Assembly (NCBI RefSeq): GCF_014697025.1
Contig: NZ_JACJRC010000014.1
Coordinates: 62,001 to 126,000, forward strand
Length of the DNA stretch: 64,000 nt
DNA from: Alkalinema sp. FACHB-956
GTDB lineage: Bacteria; Cyanobacteriota; Cyanobacteriia; Leptolyngbyales; Leptolyngbyaceae
Direction: 5' to 3'
Part shown: positions 36,289 to 46,352 of the stretch, in pieces
Numbering within the stretch: the first letter of the stretch is position 1
How the letters are laid out: every line of letters starts with the position of its first letter
Made by a program: the position numbers and the translations under genes
Notes under the pieces: generated by a model
Told to the model about the DNA's origin: nothing
What the model saw: the letters and a program-made list of their open reading frames with translations, nothing else
Databases searched by the model: none

Positions 36289-36645
36289 TTAGGAAATTCG
36301 ACGGGCGAGTAATTGTTCTTCCAAGGCCGCAATCCGGTTGTAAGCGGCGGTTAGTTGTGCCGTGAGCCGTTGAATTTGTAGCTCCGGCGACATGATTCGA
36401 TCATTACTGCTCGTCATCGTTTCCATGCCGTAACTATCAACCAGGATATCTTTATGGTCAGAAAGATCATCAAGGACATGATGGTGATGATGTGTTTCGC
36501 TACCATAAGGGCGCGAATGCGTATGTGTTGCTGCTCGCATCTCTCCGAGTGCATTAGAAACCTGACGACTTAGTTCTTCAATCGCCTGGAATAATGCATC
36601 CATTTTTTGATTGAGCAACGTAACTTGGGTATGTAGCGTGTCCAT
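36289..36645 (-). CDS. Coiled-coil protein with His run, 118 aa
   Basis: Residues 1-40 form one coiled coil (TQVTLLNQKMDALFQAIEEL) and residues about 88-115 another (ELQIQRLTAQLTAAYNRIAA). Between them is a His-rich linker with five consecutive histidines in ETHHHHHVLDDLSDHKD. The His-rich loop between two coiled coils could bind metal or sense pH, but no family is recognised. It converges on the CobT-like gene. Confidence 0.55.
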   Translation of the reverse strand: MDTLHTQVTLLNQKMDALFQAIEELSRQVSNALGEMRAATHTHSRPYGSETHHHHHVLDDLSDHKDILVDSYGMETMTSSNDRIMSPELQIQRLTAQLTAAYNRIAALEEQLLARRIS

Positions 36646-37224
36646 GCGATCGACCCCATGCTCCGTGTAATACCCCCCATCTTAGGAAGGGATTCAAGCG
36701 AAGGTGGATTTCCTGCGGAATCATTTAACGTTTTATGGAAAAATCGTTACCCAAAACGCAAAACCAAGTTTACGTTGTGAAATATTTAATCTAAGTATTA
36801 ATCAGGCAGGAATCAAAAATTAAGAATCAGTCAAATTAAGAATCAGTCAAACAACTCAATCGATCTAACGACTCGAACCATGTTTCACCGGACTAGTGGT
36901 TTCGCCGTAGTACCACTTGTTTCGCCGTAGTACCACTTTCCGTAGTACCACTTTTTGCTGTAAATGCCATCAAGCTAATGATCCTGAGGGCTTTGGAGCA
37001 ATACTAGAACAATACTAATTGTCTGGATTATTTTAAGACTGTGTTATGTCTATATTTTGATTAGGTTGGGATTGCTTGTCTACGGAACTCGCATACAACG
37101 CAAGAATTTTTAACCAAATAGCAACTTGTCGTTACAATCTCCGCGACGGAAGTTGGGTGCGTGTGATTTGCTTTCTCCTAGAGCGATCTTCTAGGATCAG
37201 CCTAGTTGAGTTTTTGGATCGTGA
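36646..37224. other. Intergenic region upstream of the bilin lyase
   Basis: This 579-bp divergent gap contains a 16-bp tandem duplication (AATTAAGAATCAGTCA, 36818-36849) and a 20-bp tandem duplication (36899-36938) with a third partial copy to 36955. Near the lyase start, TCCTAGA / TCTAGGA at 37176-37196 forms a 5'-UTR hairpin. No gene is seen. Confidence 0.7.
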
Positions 37225-37854
37225 ATGCTGAGTTTTCAAGCGTTTTTTGCAGCCTGTGCAGGGCGTTGGGTCACAGAGCGTACCTATCATTATTTTGCGG
37301 ACAATGAAATCGAGCGATCGCACACTGAGTTCCAAGCCAACCCTCTCGATGATTTAACCAAGCAGAAATTATTGAAAACCGTTTTGTCGGATCAGGCTCA
37401 AAATGATGCTCCCCACGCCTGTCCAGGATTTTCCATCCACTTTGATACCTTGTCTGAAAAGGGCGATCGGGTGGAGATGAGTCTCAAAGCTCTATTTGTC
37501 CCAGAAACGCTCCTCAATACCGATCAACTTCCGGGTGAGTTACCGATCCCAGTGGTAGCGGCCACCGCAGACCAGGATGCCTCGATTATTCGCGGCTTCT
37601 ACCTTCGGGATGAAGGCTATTCCGAAGGGGGATCGATCGCGGGGCGCTTCACCTACCAACCCAGCCGCCAGATTTTGGAAATGACGACGTTCTATCGGAA
37701 ATCGGTTGCAGTGGATCAGATGCGCTTCATCAGCCCGGAGACTCGGTTGCGCACGATCGTCACCTATCGACGGCCCACCACAGCGGTTCCCCCGTCGGAG
37801 ATTCTTTTAGTGGGCTTTGGTGTGGAACATAAACAACCGCTCCCAGCGGGGTGA
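37225..37854 (+). CDS. CpcS/CpeS-family phycobiliprotein lyase, 209 aa
   Basis: These lyases attach bilins to phycobiliprotein cysteines. The fold is a ten-stranded beta barrel. Family landmarks are FFAACAGRWVTERTYHYF at the N-terminus, then FSIHFDTL, SIIRGFYLRDEGYSEGGSI, AGRFTYQPSRQILEMTTFY, MRFISPETRLRTIVTYRR and the closing LVGFGVEHKQP. The subclass (CpcS, CpcU, CpeS) cannot be set by eye. No phycobilisome structural genes are in the window. Confidence 0.85.
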   Translation: MLSFQAFFAACAGRWVTERTYHYFADNEIERSHTEFQANPLDDLTKQKLLKTVLSDQAQNDAPHACPGFSIHFDTLSEKGDRVEMSLKALFVPETLLNTDQLPGELPIPVVAATADQDASIIRGFYLRDEGYSEGGSIAGRFTYQPSRQILEMTTFYRKSVAVDQMRFISPETRLRTIVTYRRPTTAVPPSEILLVGFGVEHKQPLPAG

Positions 37855-37960
37855 GGGCAACAATGGGCAGGAGGGGGATCGCCAATTCAGCGCAATTCAG
37901 CAAAAACAACAGTTAAAATGCTGGATGCTGCAACGGCATGAAATGCCTCCCCCTTGAAAC

Positions 37961-39187
37961 ATGGATCGTCGAACTTTTCTGTCGAGCACGACTGCCCTAG
38001 CGCTGGGCACGGTTCTGAGTGGCTGCCAGTCAACGCAACAATCCGCTTTGCGCATTCGGCTTCTGCGGGGCTCGGTGCCTGCATTACTGACCAAAGAGTT
38101 TCGCCAGCAGTTCGGCCAAGGGAATTCGATCCATTTGGATGTCCGACCAGAGGCACAGTTGCAGGATCTATTTGATCTCCTCCAACGCTGGAAGCGCCAA
38201 GCTACGGGCGAAATCCCGACTCCGAAGCCGATCGTGCCGTTGCCGATTCCTTGGATTGGGACGTCCCCCAACCAGCAGGCCGCTAATTTAATCAGCTTAG
38301 GGGATCCTTGGCTCGCCGTGGCCATTCGGCAAAAATTGATTCAACCGATCGTGGTGGACGGTTGGAAAAATGCTGCACCTGAAGCCTGGAATGCTTGGAA
38401 CAGCTTACCCAGCCTCTTCCAGGATCTGGTGCGGCGTAACGATGACGGGATGAATGAAGGCAATCGGCAAATCTGGGCCATTCCCTACCGTTGGGGGAGT
38501 TTGGCGATCGTCTATCGCAAGGATCTGCTAGCACAAAAAGGCATTACCCCCCCGACGGATTGGGCCGATCTGTGGCGATCGGAGTTTCAGGGACACCTCT
38601 CCCTCCCGGATCAGCCCCGCGAGGTCATTGGCCTAGTTTTGAAAAAACTGGGGCAATCCTGTAATCCCGTTGATCTCCAGAAAATTCCTAATCTCAGGTC
38701 AGAATTGCAAGGGCTACAAAATAATGTCAAGTTTTATAGTTCTCAGCACTATCTACAGGCGTTAATCCTAGGCGATACCTGGATTGCGGTAGGTTCCTCT
38801 AGCGAAATGATGACCCAACTGCGCCGTAATCCCAACCTTGCCGCTGTTTTTCCGGCCTCTGGTACGGTGCTCTGGGCCGATCTTTGGGTACAACCTGCTC
38901 TAGCCCAGCCAGCCCCGGCCAATTCCAATGTCGATCGCCTCATTGCCCAATGGACGACTTTGGGGTTACAAGCAAAACTGGCCCCCCAGTTCACGTTGAT
39001 CAGTCAAGGTACTTCCCCCAGTTTGCTGACCCTGAACCCGGACGATCTCCCAGAAGCGCTGCGGCGGAATCCATTGCTATACCCCGATCGCGATCGGTTT
39101 AGCAAAAGTGAATTTCTCCAGCCCCTCTCTCCTGCTACGGCTGAGCAATACCGCCAGATGTGGGAATCGATCCGAAAAGACCGTTAG
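37961..39187 (+). CDS. Extracellular solute-binding lipoprotein, 408 aa
   Basis: The N-terminus MDRRTFLSSTTALALGTVLS combines a twin-arginine motif (RRTFL) with a lipobox LSGC, indicating a Tat-exported lipoprotein. The mature part has the two-lobe periplasmic binding-protein layout, with LAVAIRQKLIQPI, WAIPYRWGSLAIVYRKDLLA, PTDWADLWRSEFQGHLSLPD and LILGDTWIAVGSS. It resembles spermidine/putrescine (PotD-like) binding proteins. No permease or ATPase genes are adjacent. Its 3' end overlaps the convergent gene by 53 bp. Confidence 0.82.
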   Translation: MDRRTFLSSTTALALGTVLSGCQSTQQSALRIRLLRGSVPALLTKEFRQQFGQGNSIHLDVRPEAQLQDLFDLLQRWKRQATGEIPTPKPIVPLPIPWIGTSPNQQAANLISLGDPWLAVAIRQKLIQPIVVDGWKNAAPEAWNAWNSLPSLFQDLVRRNDDGMNEGNRQIWAIPYRWGSLAIVYRKDLLAQKGITPPTDWADLWRSEFQGHLSLPDQPREVIGLVLKKLGQSCNPVDLQKIPNLRSELQGLQNNVKFYSSQHYLQALILGDTWIAVGSSSEMMTQLRRNPNLAAVFPASGTVLWADLWVQPALAQPAPANSNVDRLIAQWTTLGLQAKLAPQFTLISQGTSPSLLTLNPDDLPEALRRNPLLYPDRDRFSKSEFLQPLSPATAEQYRQMWESIRKDR

Positions 39188-39932
39188 ACCGACCCCGAAC
39201 ACTACCCCGACCTAAGGCATCCAGTTGCATGGCGCAGGGGCGTTGGCCATCGCTTGTGGGTTCAGTGCGACCGGGTACCGCACAGGTGTAGGCTGCTAAC
39301 AAGTTCCCTTGACGGCTGAAGAGGCGTAGATTAAAGCCTTCTTGTTGGGCAGCGGTGCCAAATTGGTTGAGGAATTGGTAGCGCTCCAAATAATCCAGGA
39401 GGCTCCAAAGCTGCTCATTGATGATGACACTGACTTTAGGCTGGGCGATCGCGTTTCTGGGGCAGGCGAGCCACCCCTCTAGGAGCTTGCTACCAAACTT
39501 GGCTTGGGCCGCAAATTGATCTCGCGCTAACCAAAGGCTAGGCAGACTCAGGTTGGGCTGGAAATCAATGAGATCCCGGACACCAGGGATGGAGGATTCG
39601 CATAACCCCTGATTCAGTTGCTTAATGTTGAAAGGTGTGACATCGGGCTGGAGTGCAGCAATGGAATTGCTCTCATTTGCCGGATTTGTTGCTTTATTCG
39701 GCAAGATCGCTTTGCTATCGCCTTTGCTATCGCTTTTATTCGTTAGTTGATTGGGAGACGATGGATCCGAATTATTTATAGGGGGATGAAAGGGATCGGC
39801 CACTGAATTCGCCTCGGGCGCAATGGTGGGTTCAATTTTGGGGCTCTGGGGCAGAGGTTCAGAGATCGCTGGGCGCACACCTAAGCCCATTACCCCTAAA
39901 AAGGCACCTGCGATCGCAAGTCTTTGCCACAT
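39135..39932 (-). CDS. Secreted hypothetical protein, 265 aa
   Basis: ATG 39932 (MWQRLAIAGAFLGVMGLGVR) starts a good signal peptide; the frame is open a further 246 bp upstream, but that part translates the repeats at 40109-40144 and is unlikely to be coding. After the signal comes a Pro/Ser/Asn/Lys linker with small DNA repeats (DSKGDSKAI). The C-terminal 150 residues look folded, with IKQLNQGLCESSIPGVRDLI and WSLLDYLERYQFLNQFGTAA and paired cysteines. I do not recognise the family. The last 18 codons overlap the lipoprotein gene on the other strand. Confidence 0.6.
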   Translation of the reverse strand: MWQRLAIAGAFLGVMGLGVRPAISEPLPQSPKIEPTIAPEANSVADPFHPPINNSDPSSPNQLTNKSDSKGDSKAILPNKATNPANESNSIAALQPDVTPFNIKQLNQGLCESSIPGVRDLIDFQPNLSLPSLWLARDQFAAQAKFGSKLLEGWLACPRNAIAQPKVSVIINEQLWSLLDYLERYQFLNQFGTAAQQEGFNLRLFSRQGNLLAAYTCAVPGRTEPTSDGQRPCAMQLDALGRGSVRGRSNGLFGSIPTSGGIAQP

Positions 39933-40108
39933 TCGTTTGTCAATACTGCTGTTAATGCTGCTGTCAATACTGCCCTTGAAAGAAGCACAATTCGCCGATC
40001 GACGCTGATTGGATCCCGATTTGATATTGATGAATCTCAACTTGATACCTAACTGGATGGCCCAGTCGATCGAACTCCTAGGCTGAGTGTGGTGCGGGGG
40101 GAAACTAG

Positions 40109-40144
40109 TAATCCCGAGAGCAATCCCAAGAGTAATCCCGAGAG
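40109..40144. repeat. 12-bp tandem repeat, three copies
   Basis: TAATCCCGAGAG, CAATCCCAAGAG and TAATCCCGAGAG lie in tandem, upstream of the secreted-protein gene. Confidence 0.92.
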
Positions 40145-40306
40145 AACAAGGTTGGCATTTGGAGTCCATCAAGCCCATCGTTTACAATCCTCTAACATCC
40201 TGATTACGCAATCTTCATCCCCAATCTTGATCCCCAAACCCTGATTGCCCATGGTCACAGCGCTAGCTGATCTGGGTAAATTCAGCTTACACGGAGAATT
40301 GATATT

Positions 40307-40792
40307 GTGCTGAGACGAAGCCCGTGGGGGCCTTTACGTTATTTACCCTGGGATGCCCTGCTAGGGGTCGCATTGTTGACGATCCTGGGAGTGGTTGTGC
40401 TGGAATGGCTGTTTTTTATCGGTTTGATGCTATGGCCTAATTTGTTAGGAAGTTTACTCAACCTTGTTTTGAAGTCTCCCTTGGTTGGAATTGTGCCCTT
40501 TGCGATCGCCCTGGCGATCGGTGCATTGGCCGTTTTCATCCTGGAACATCAGCGCTTTTGGCGATTGAGCATTACGACGCAAATTTTGTGGGGATTAGTT
40601 CCCTGCTTGCTCTTGGCTTGGATCCTTAAGGAAATTCTGCCGATTACCCCAAGGGGGGTGCTGCAAGTTTTTGTCGCGCAGACCATCAACTTGAAGGTTT
40701 TGTTGGGGCAGGTAAAGAATTCCCTGACTCTGGAGGATATTCTTGGTTGGACAGTGGGGATCTTTATTAAGGGCGGTCGGTACTGGCGTTAG
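40307..40792 (+). CDS. Integral membrane hypothetical protein, 161 aa
   Basis: The GTG start is followed by three hydrophobic segments: ALLGVALLTILGVVVLEWLF, LVGIVPFAIALAIGALAVFI and ILWGLVPCLLLAWILKEILP. The C-terminal 35 residues are more polar (QVKNSLTLEDILG) and end in GGRYWR. I do not recognise the family. It overlaps the convergent aldo/keto reductase gene by 4 bp. Confidence 0.65.
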   Translation: MLRRSPWGPLRYLPWDALLGVALLTILGVVVLEWLFFIGLMLWPNLLGSLLNLVLKSPLVGIVPFAIALAIGALAVFILEHQRFWRLSITTQILWGLVPCLLLAWILKEILPITPRGVLQVFVAQTINLKVLLGQVKNSLTLEDILGWTVGIFIKGGRYWR

Positions 40793-41955
40793 TCGCCCCA
40801 GAGTCTGCGGCGGGGTTTACCGGCTAAGCGATCGTGGGTCTCGCGCAGTAATTTAGGAATTTCGAGCTGTTCGGGACAGCGTGGCAAACAATCCCCACAA
40901 TCGGTGCAACGACTCGCTTTTTTGCCAGGGAACCAATGCCCTGCATTTTCAAACATGCCATAGCGATATTCGCCAAACTGCTGCATGTCATAGGCTACAG
41001 CCAGGTTCCGTAATCGCAACACTTCGGGAATATTGATCTCCTCAGGACAGGGTAAGCATTTATAGCATTGGCTACAGCGATCGTCCCCTAAGGCTTGTTG
41101 TTGATGGCTTTCTAGTCGCTGGGCGATCGTGGTGGCAAGGGTGGGAGCGATTGTTGGGGGATGGCCTAGGGCTCCATCCTGCTCTCCCGTTGCAATGTCT
41201 AATTGTTCCAGAGCTGCCTGAAGTTCCTGGGGATTGGCAGGGCCTAGGCTCAGGGTCGTAATTCTAGGATCCGTGAGTAAAAAGCCATAGTTCGCCGCCA
41301 AGGGTGACCAAGGCTGGCAAAGCTGCTTGAGGGTCTCCGGAGGGGTGTAGAGCATTCCACCTTTATCTCCAGGAGAAATAATAAATACCCCCATGTCCTG
41401 CGCTTGGGCTTGGGCGATCGCCGCCCGGTTCCGTTGGAAAAAGAGGCCATAGTGCAAATTTACAAAGGAGAATTGCTCCGTCCCGATCGCCCCCAGAATC
41501 ACCTCTAAGGATCCATGGGTTGAAAAACCGACATGTCGCACTCGTCCATCGGCGATCGCCCGCTGCACCGCCTGCATACAACCCGTTGCAGACCGAATCC
41601 AGTCGAGGTGGGTTACGGTATTGATCCCATGGATCGCTAAACAGTCGAGGTAGTCGGTTTGCAGTCTTTCTAGGGATTGATCAAGGGCCCGTTCCATGGC
41701 CGCTGCATCTGGAGTGGGCGTGAGTTTGGTGGTCAAAATCAAGTCCGATCGCGGCCAGTTTCCCTGTTGCAAGGCTTGTCCCAGAAAGCGCTCACTGCTG
41801 CCATAGCCTTGGGCCGTTTCCAGATGATTGATCCCCGCCGCGATCGCGGTCTGCACCGTTTGCTCCATCACCGCTTGCGACGCTAAACACCGCATCGTGC
41901 CTAGGGAGGCTACGGACATCTGAAGCTGAGTTTTGCCAAACCGACGATACTGCAT
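40789..41955 (-). CDS. Aldo/keto reductase fused to a two-cluster ferredoxin domain, 388 aa
   Basis: Residues 1-255 form the AKR barrel: INHLETAQGYGSSERFLGQA, DLILTTKLTP, DYLDCLAIHGIN and VRHVGFSTHGSLEVI. The catalytic-tetrad Tyr, Lys and His can be placed, but the usual Asp of DTA is Glu (LETAQGY). The C-terminal domain has CSQCYKCLPCPEEINIP and CTDCGDCLPRCPEQLEIPKL, binding two 4Fe-4S clusters. The ferredoxin part probably feeds electrons to the barrel. Substrate is unknown. Confidence 0.9.
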   Translation of the reverse strand: MQYRRFGKTQLQMSVASLGTMRCLASQAVMEQTVQTAIAAGINHLETAQGYGSSERFLGQALQQGNWPRSDLILTTKLTPTPDAAAMERALDQSLERLQTDYLDCLAIHGINTVTHLDWIRSATGCMQAVQRAIADGRVRHVGFSTHGSLEVILGAIGTEQFSFVNLHYGLFFQRNRAAIAQAQAQDMGVFIISPGDKGGMLYTPPETLKQLCQPWSPLAANYGFLLTDPRITTLSLGPANPQELQAALEQLDIATGEQDGALGHPPTIAPTLATTIAQRLESHQQQALGDDRCSQCYKCLPCPEEINIPEVLRLRNLAVAYDMQQFGEYRYGMFENAGHWFPGKKASRCTDCGDCLPRCPEQLEIPKLLRETHDRLAGKPRRRLWGD

Positions 41956-42031
41956 AGCGCGACTGTGGAATCACGAGGGACAGGGATCTGAGAGCTCCCC
42001 CAATCTGAGAACTCCCCAAAGTTTTCAAAAC

Positions 42032-42061
42032 AAAAGAGCAGGGATAGACACCTGCTCTTTT
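42032..42061 (-). terminator. Terminator of the infB operon
   Basis: AAAAGAGCAGG and CCTGCTCTTTT form an 11-bp stem around 8 nt, with A/T tails on both sides. It lies 67 bp past the infB stop codon. Confidence 0.9.
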
Positions 42062-42128
42062 AAGTCCTATGTAGATTGGATGTCTCTAAAAGTCAGCTAG
42101 CTAGAGCGTACTTCCAGGAGTCCGATTC

Positions 42129-45100
42129 CTAGCGAGAAGGCGTCAAGGTACGGCGCTTCGTGACCATGCGGAAGGTTTCGATAATATCGCCCTCTTCCCA
42201 GGCATTGAAGTTGTCAATCCCGATCCCGCACTCATACCCAGCATTGACTTCTTTGGTATCTTCCTTCATCCGTTTCAGGGAGTCCAGGTTACCTTCGAAG
42301 ATCAGGTTGCCGCGCCGCTTAACGCGAATCTTACAGTTCCGAATCGCTTTACCGGACTGAATGTAGCAACCCGCCACAGCGCCCTTGCCCACTGGGAAGA
42401 CGGCCCGGACTTCCACTTGACCCAGCGGTTCTTCCACCAGTTCTGGCTCCAGCAGACCTTCCATGGCAGCTTGGATATCATCCAGCAAGTTGTAGATGAT
42501 GTTGTACTCCCGGACATCGACCCCGGCCCGATCGGCGGCTTGACGAGCCCCCGTTGCCAGTGTGGTGTTGAAGCCAATCAGAACCGCTTCCGATGCGGCA
42601 GCCAAGTCCACATCTGTTTCGGAAATTTCCCCAGGGGCTGCAAACAGAACCCGGACTTGCACTTCGTTCTGGGGCAACTGCTTCAGGGATCCCAAAATGG
42701 CTTCGACAGACCCTTGAACGTCCGCCTTCATGACAATGTTGAGTTCCTTGAGTTCACCCTCTTGAGCCTTGCTGGACAAGGTATTCAAGCTGACCCGACG
42801 GGAGGACATTGCCGCCATCAAGCGCGACTGACGTTTCGCTTCCGCACGGCTATCTGCGACAGCGCGGGCTTCTTTTTCGTCCTTATAGACTTCAAATTCG
42901 TCCCCAGCGGCGGGTACGTCACCTAAGCCCAGAACTTCTACGGCAAAGGATGGGCTGGCTTCCTTGACGCGACGACCCCGATCGTCCACCATGGCGCGCA
43001 CTTTACCCAGTGCGGAGCCTGCGACGATAATATCGCCCACATGTAAGGTGCCATTTTGTACCAGAAGGGTTGCAACCGGGCCCTTCGCCTTGTCGAGGTT
43101 GGCTTCAATGACGGTACCCTTCGCAAGGCGATTCGGGTTGGCATGGAGATCCTCGACCTCGGATACCAGGAGAATCATTTCCAGAAGGGTATCCAAGTTT
43201 TGCCCTGTCATTGCACTCACAGGTACCATGACGGTGCTGCCGCCCCACTCTTCCGGTACCAGCTCAAACTCGGTGAGTTCTTGCTTCACCCGATCGGGTT
43301 GGGCTTCTTCCTTATCGACCTTGTTGATCGCAACCACGATCGGCACACCTGCGGCTTTCGCGTGGCTGATTGCTTCAATTGTCTGCGGACGCACCCCATC
43401 ATCGGCGGCTACCACCAGGATTGCCACGTCCGTCACCCGTGCGCCCCGTGCCCGCATTGCGGTAAAGGCTTCGTGACCGGGGGTATCCAGGAAGACGACC
43501 TGCTGCATTTCGCCATTGTGTTCCACATCGACGTGGTAAGCCCCAATGTGCTGGGTAATCCCGCCCGCTTCGCCCGCTGCCACTTTGGTCTTGCGAATCG
43601 AATCGAGCAGTGTTGTTTTCCCGTGATCGACGTGACCCATAATGGTGACCACCGGCGGACGGCGCTGGAGATTCTCCAGATCTTCCTCGGAGATCATTTC
43701 GATTACTTTCTTGGCTTCCGATTCCTTCTCGGCCTGATCCACCAAGACACCCATCTCTTCGGCGACCATCGTTGCTGTCGACACATCGAGGGTTTGGGTC
43801 ACCGTTGCCGCAATTCCCTTCATGAAGAGGTTCCGAATGATTTCAGTATCGGAAACCGCCATCATTTGAGCCAATTCTTGGACGGTAACGCCCCCTGTCA
43901 AAGTGATAATTTCCGGCTTCTCAACCTTGCTGGAGTTCTGATCTCGCCGATCGCGACGGGTAAACTGGCGTCGCTTAGGTTGACTGGTTGGCGTTGAAGT
44001 GGCAACCGGCTTCGCTGCACTGGCAGACTTCGGCTTGGGAGGTCGTGCCAAGGACAGACTGACCTGCGCGGGGGTGACGGCGGAATCATCGTCGTCTAGC
44101 AGATCAAAGTCTTCATCATCATCTTCTTCAATGCGAGGCCCGCGACGCTTGGCTTTTGGCCCAACCTTAGCCTTTTCTGCGCTTTCTTCGTCCTCGTCCT
44201 CCCACACCTTCCGTCGAGCCTTGGGGGGAGTTGGCTTCGCGAGTAGTTCAACGGTGGATCCCGCTTCTTTTTCGGGAGTTGCATTGCGGCTGGGCCGACC
44301 TTTTAGAACAGGTTGCTCTCTTGTGGGTTCTTCTGCCGCTCCCTCTTCAGTAGGTGCGATCGGCTTGGGCCGTTTGAGTTCAACAATCTGCGGTTTATTA
44401 GCAGGGGCGATCGGTGCTTTGCTCGGTGCTGCGGGACGGCGATCTCCCGATCGTTTCCCATCCCCAGAAGGCTTACCGGGGGAGGCAGGGGCTGCCTTTT
44501 CCCCACTGCTAGCTGCCTTGGTTTTGAGAATGGGTTTGCTGTTCAGCACAGGCCGTGCAGGAGTAGCCGGTTTAGCAGGGGCTTCTGGCTTGGGGCCACT
44601 GTTGGATTTACTCGGACTCTCCGATTTAACCGCATCTGCCTTACTAGCCTCCGGTTTGCTAGCCTCTGGCTTGCTAGCAGTGGTGGTACCACCCACCGGG
44701 CCTGCGTTCAGCGTTGGGGGTTTTGCTGCAACTACAGGCTTTGCTTCTGCTGACTTTGCTTCTGTCGGCTTCGCTTCTGTTGGCTTCGCTTCTGCTGGCT
44801 TGACTGCCGCCGGTTTGACTTCTATGGACTTAGCTGCATCCTCAGCCACGGGATGATCAGCCGACTGGCTAGGCTCTGCCTTGGAAGGGTGCAGTGGCTT
44901 GGCCGGGACGACTGGAGCAATTGGTTCAGTCGCATTGAGTTCCCCCTGATCTCCTCGAGAAGACGCAGGCTTGACCGTAAGAGGTGCATCCGCCGTTGGT
45001 GCAGCGATGGCAACTCGATCGGAAGGTTCTAGCTCCGTTGGCATCCCTGCAATCGTGGCTTCCGAGGTCAGGGAAGTTTGCAAGGCGGGTGGCCCTAGCA

Positions 45101-45434
45101 GTTCAGGCTTCTCACTACCAGAAGCGTCAGACCGCGTAACAGGGCGACGAATTTCCAAAATTTGTTGCTTTTTCTGACTATTCAAGGGCGTGTTGTTCCT
45201 AGGTTTAACGGTGGGCGCACTGGATTTACGGACAGGAGACGCTGTCGAGGGATTGACCTGAGTGGATGAATATTGCTGCGCTGCGCTGCGAATGCCTTCT
45301 GCCTCTGCTTCTGTAATCGTACTACTGTGGCTCTTGTATGCAATCTGCAATTGATCACAAATCGCCAAAATGTCTTTGTTCTCTAAGTTTAGTTCCTTTG
45401 ATAGTTCGTAAATTCTCACTTTTCCGTTGTTCAT
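42129..45434 (-). CDS. infB: Translation initiation factor IF-2, 1101 aa
   Basis: IF-2 is the GTPase that brings initiator tRNA to the ribosome and promotes subunit joining. Features in order: an N-terminal IF2_N segment ([20 protein letters not shown]); a long Pro/Ala/Lys linker with repeats such as [20 protein letters not shown] and low-complexity acidic tracts; then the G domain (about residue 600) with [20 protein letters not shown] and NKVDKEE; then domains II-IV. The long linker is typical of cyanobacteria. It is the last gene of rimP-nusA-ylxR-infB. Confidence 0.97.
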   Translation of the reverse strand: MNNGKVRIYELSKELNLENKDILAICDQLQIAYKSHSSTITEAEAEGIRSAAQQYSSTQVNPSTASPVRKSSAPTVKPRNNTPLNSQKKQQILEIRRPVTRSDASGSEKPELLGPPALQTSLTSEATIAGMPTELEPSDRVAIAAPTADAPLTVKPASSRGDQGELNATEPIAPVVPAKPLHPSKAEPSQSADHPVAEDAAKSIEVKPAAVKPAEAKPTEAKPTEAKSAEAKPVVAAKPPTLNAGPVGGTTTASKPEASKPEASKADAVKSESPSKSNSGPKPEAPAKPATPARPVLNSKPILKTKAASSGEKAAPASPGKPSGDGKRSGDRRPAAPSKAPIAPANKPQIVELKRPKPIAPTEEGAAEEPTREQPVLKGRPSRNATPEKEAGSTVELLAKPTPPKARRKVWEDEDEESAEKAKVGPKAKRRGPRIEEDDDEDFDLLDDDDSAVTPAQVSLSLARPPKPKSASAAKPVATSTPTSQPKRRQFTRRDRRDQNSSKVEKPEIITLTGGVTVQELAQMMAVSDTEIIRNLFMKGIAATVTQTLDVSTATMVAEEMGVLVDQAEKESEAKKVIEMISEEDLENLQRRPPVVTIMGHVDHGKTTLLDSIRKTKVAAGEAGGITQHIGAYHVDVEHNGEMQQVVFLDTPGHEAFTAMRARGARVTDVAILVVAADDGVRPQTIEAISHAKAAGVPIVVAINKVDKEEAQPDRVKQELTEFELVPEEWGGSTVMVPVSAMTGQNLDTLLEMILLVSEVEDLHANPNRLAKGTVIEANLDKAKGPVATLLVQNGTLHVGDIIVAGSALGKVRAMVDDRGRRVKEASPSFAVEVLGLGDVPAAGDEFEVYKDEKEARAVADSRAEAKRQSRLMAAMSSRRVSLNTLSSKAQEGELKELNIVMKADVQGSVEAILGSLKQLPQNEVQVRVLFAAPGEISETDVDLAAASEAVLIGFNTTLATGARQAADRAGVDVREYNIIYNLLDDIQAAMEGLLEPELVEEPLGQVEVRAVFPVGKGAVAGCYIQSGKAIRNCKIRVKRRGNLIFEGNLDSLKRMKEDTKEVNAGYECGIGIDNFNAWEEGDIIETFRMVTKRRTLTPSR

Positions 45435-45988
45435 CCACTAATCCCTCGTTCAATCCAGATTTCACATAAGTCGCCTTCTGTACTTGACTAGAACTACTAC
45501 TCAGGCCGAACCTCAGCGCTTCCGCTAAGTCGATTAGGCTCCCATTGAACTCTTCAGTTCAACTGACCTTTTCCGTTCAACCTTTACCAGCATAATCACG
45601 GGCGAAGCATAAATACAATCGGCCTACGCTGAAGGTACGCTCTAGAACTCCTCGGCTTTGCTAGGGGTAGCTAGACCTTAAGCGAAAATTGACCGGGAAG
45701 CCTGTTTCTTGATCATTAGGCATCACTAGGCAGAGGGGAGAATCACTGCTGTTGCTAAACGATCGGAAGTCGCTTTAGCCTAGAGCGCAAACAGCGGCTT
45801 GTCAACTTGTTTAGAAGACTAAATTTCCCCTGACTCTTATCATTCTATTGCTGGACTGACCCGGTTGGGACAGTCCAATCGAGGAAATCTCAAGTTTTCA
45901 GGTTAAACATCTCCCAGTCTCACGACCAGAGTCTAACCGATGGAACCTCAAATAGCTGGATGGTATAAGACTCTGAATCTAACTGTTC
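45435..45988. other. 554-bp gap inside the rimP-infB operon
   Basis: An unusually wide spacer separates ylxR from infB. It contains a clean hairpin, TTGAACT-CTTC-AGTTCAA (45545-45562). I found no coding sequence. It probably holds an infB promoter or leader. Confidence 0.5.
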
Positions 45989-46255
45989 CTAGTTTGAGAG
46001 GGTTGAGACTTCGGTAAGACGGCTCCAGAGGGTTTGATAGATCGTTTTTGAGATCGGTACCTTCAAGGATCGACCTAGGCGATCCTTGCGTTCCGCATCC
46101 CGCAAGCAAGTTGCATTGGGGCAGAGATAGGCCGATCGGCCCATCCCCCCATCCACTTGCACGGCTTGATCGGGAAATGTGCGAACAACCCGCCAAAAAT
46201 CAGTTTTGGGAGCAATTTTCCGACAACTCACACATCGACGGTAGTTGGGTTCCAT
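45989..46255 (-). CDS. ylxR: YlxR family RNA-binding protein (DUF448), 88 aa
   Basis: The signature YRRCVSCRKIAPKTDFWRVV, GRSAYLCPNATCLRDAERKD and LGRSLKVPI matches YlxR, a small predicted RNA-binding protein. The CxxC pair and the later C-x4-C are typical of the longer members. Its place between nusA and infB is the standard order of this operon, with a role in transcription or translation control. The gap to nusA is 97 bp. Confidence 0.92.
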   Translation of the reverse strand: MEPNYRRCVSCRKIAPKTDFWRVVRTFPDQAVQVDGGMGRSAYLCPNATCLRDAERKDRLGRSLKVPISKTIYQTLWSRLTEVSTLSN

Positions 46256-46352
46256 AGATTACAAGGGACCTCTATCACAGGGACTAGACATGACAGGCGA
46301 TTCCCGATCGCAAGGCTCCATTCACCCCCTTTTTGGGCATGATTGCTGGGCA

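Noticed and set aside
37128-37160. Glutamine-riboswitch-like core (CGACGGAAGTTGGG) upstream of the bilin lyase
   Set aside because: The GACGGAAGT box is there, but the partner strand of the first stem and the closing GAAGGAACG segment are absent, and the gene is not a nitrogen-assimilation gene.
39933-40178. N-terminal extension of the 265-aa secreted protein
   Set aside because: The extension translates the 12-bp repeats and hides an otherwise good signal peptide starting at 39932.
43056-44856. Two long open frames on the plus strand opposite infB
   Set aside because: They are antisense shadows of the G+C- and repeat-rich infB linker; they have no start context and no recognisable domain.
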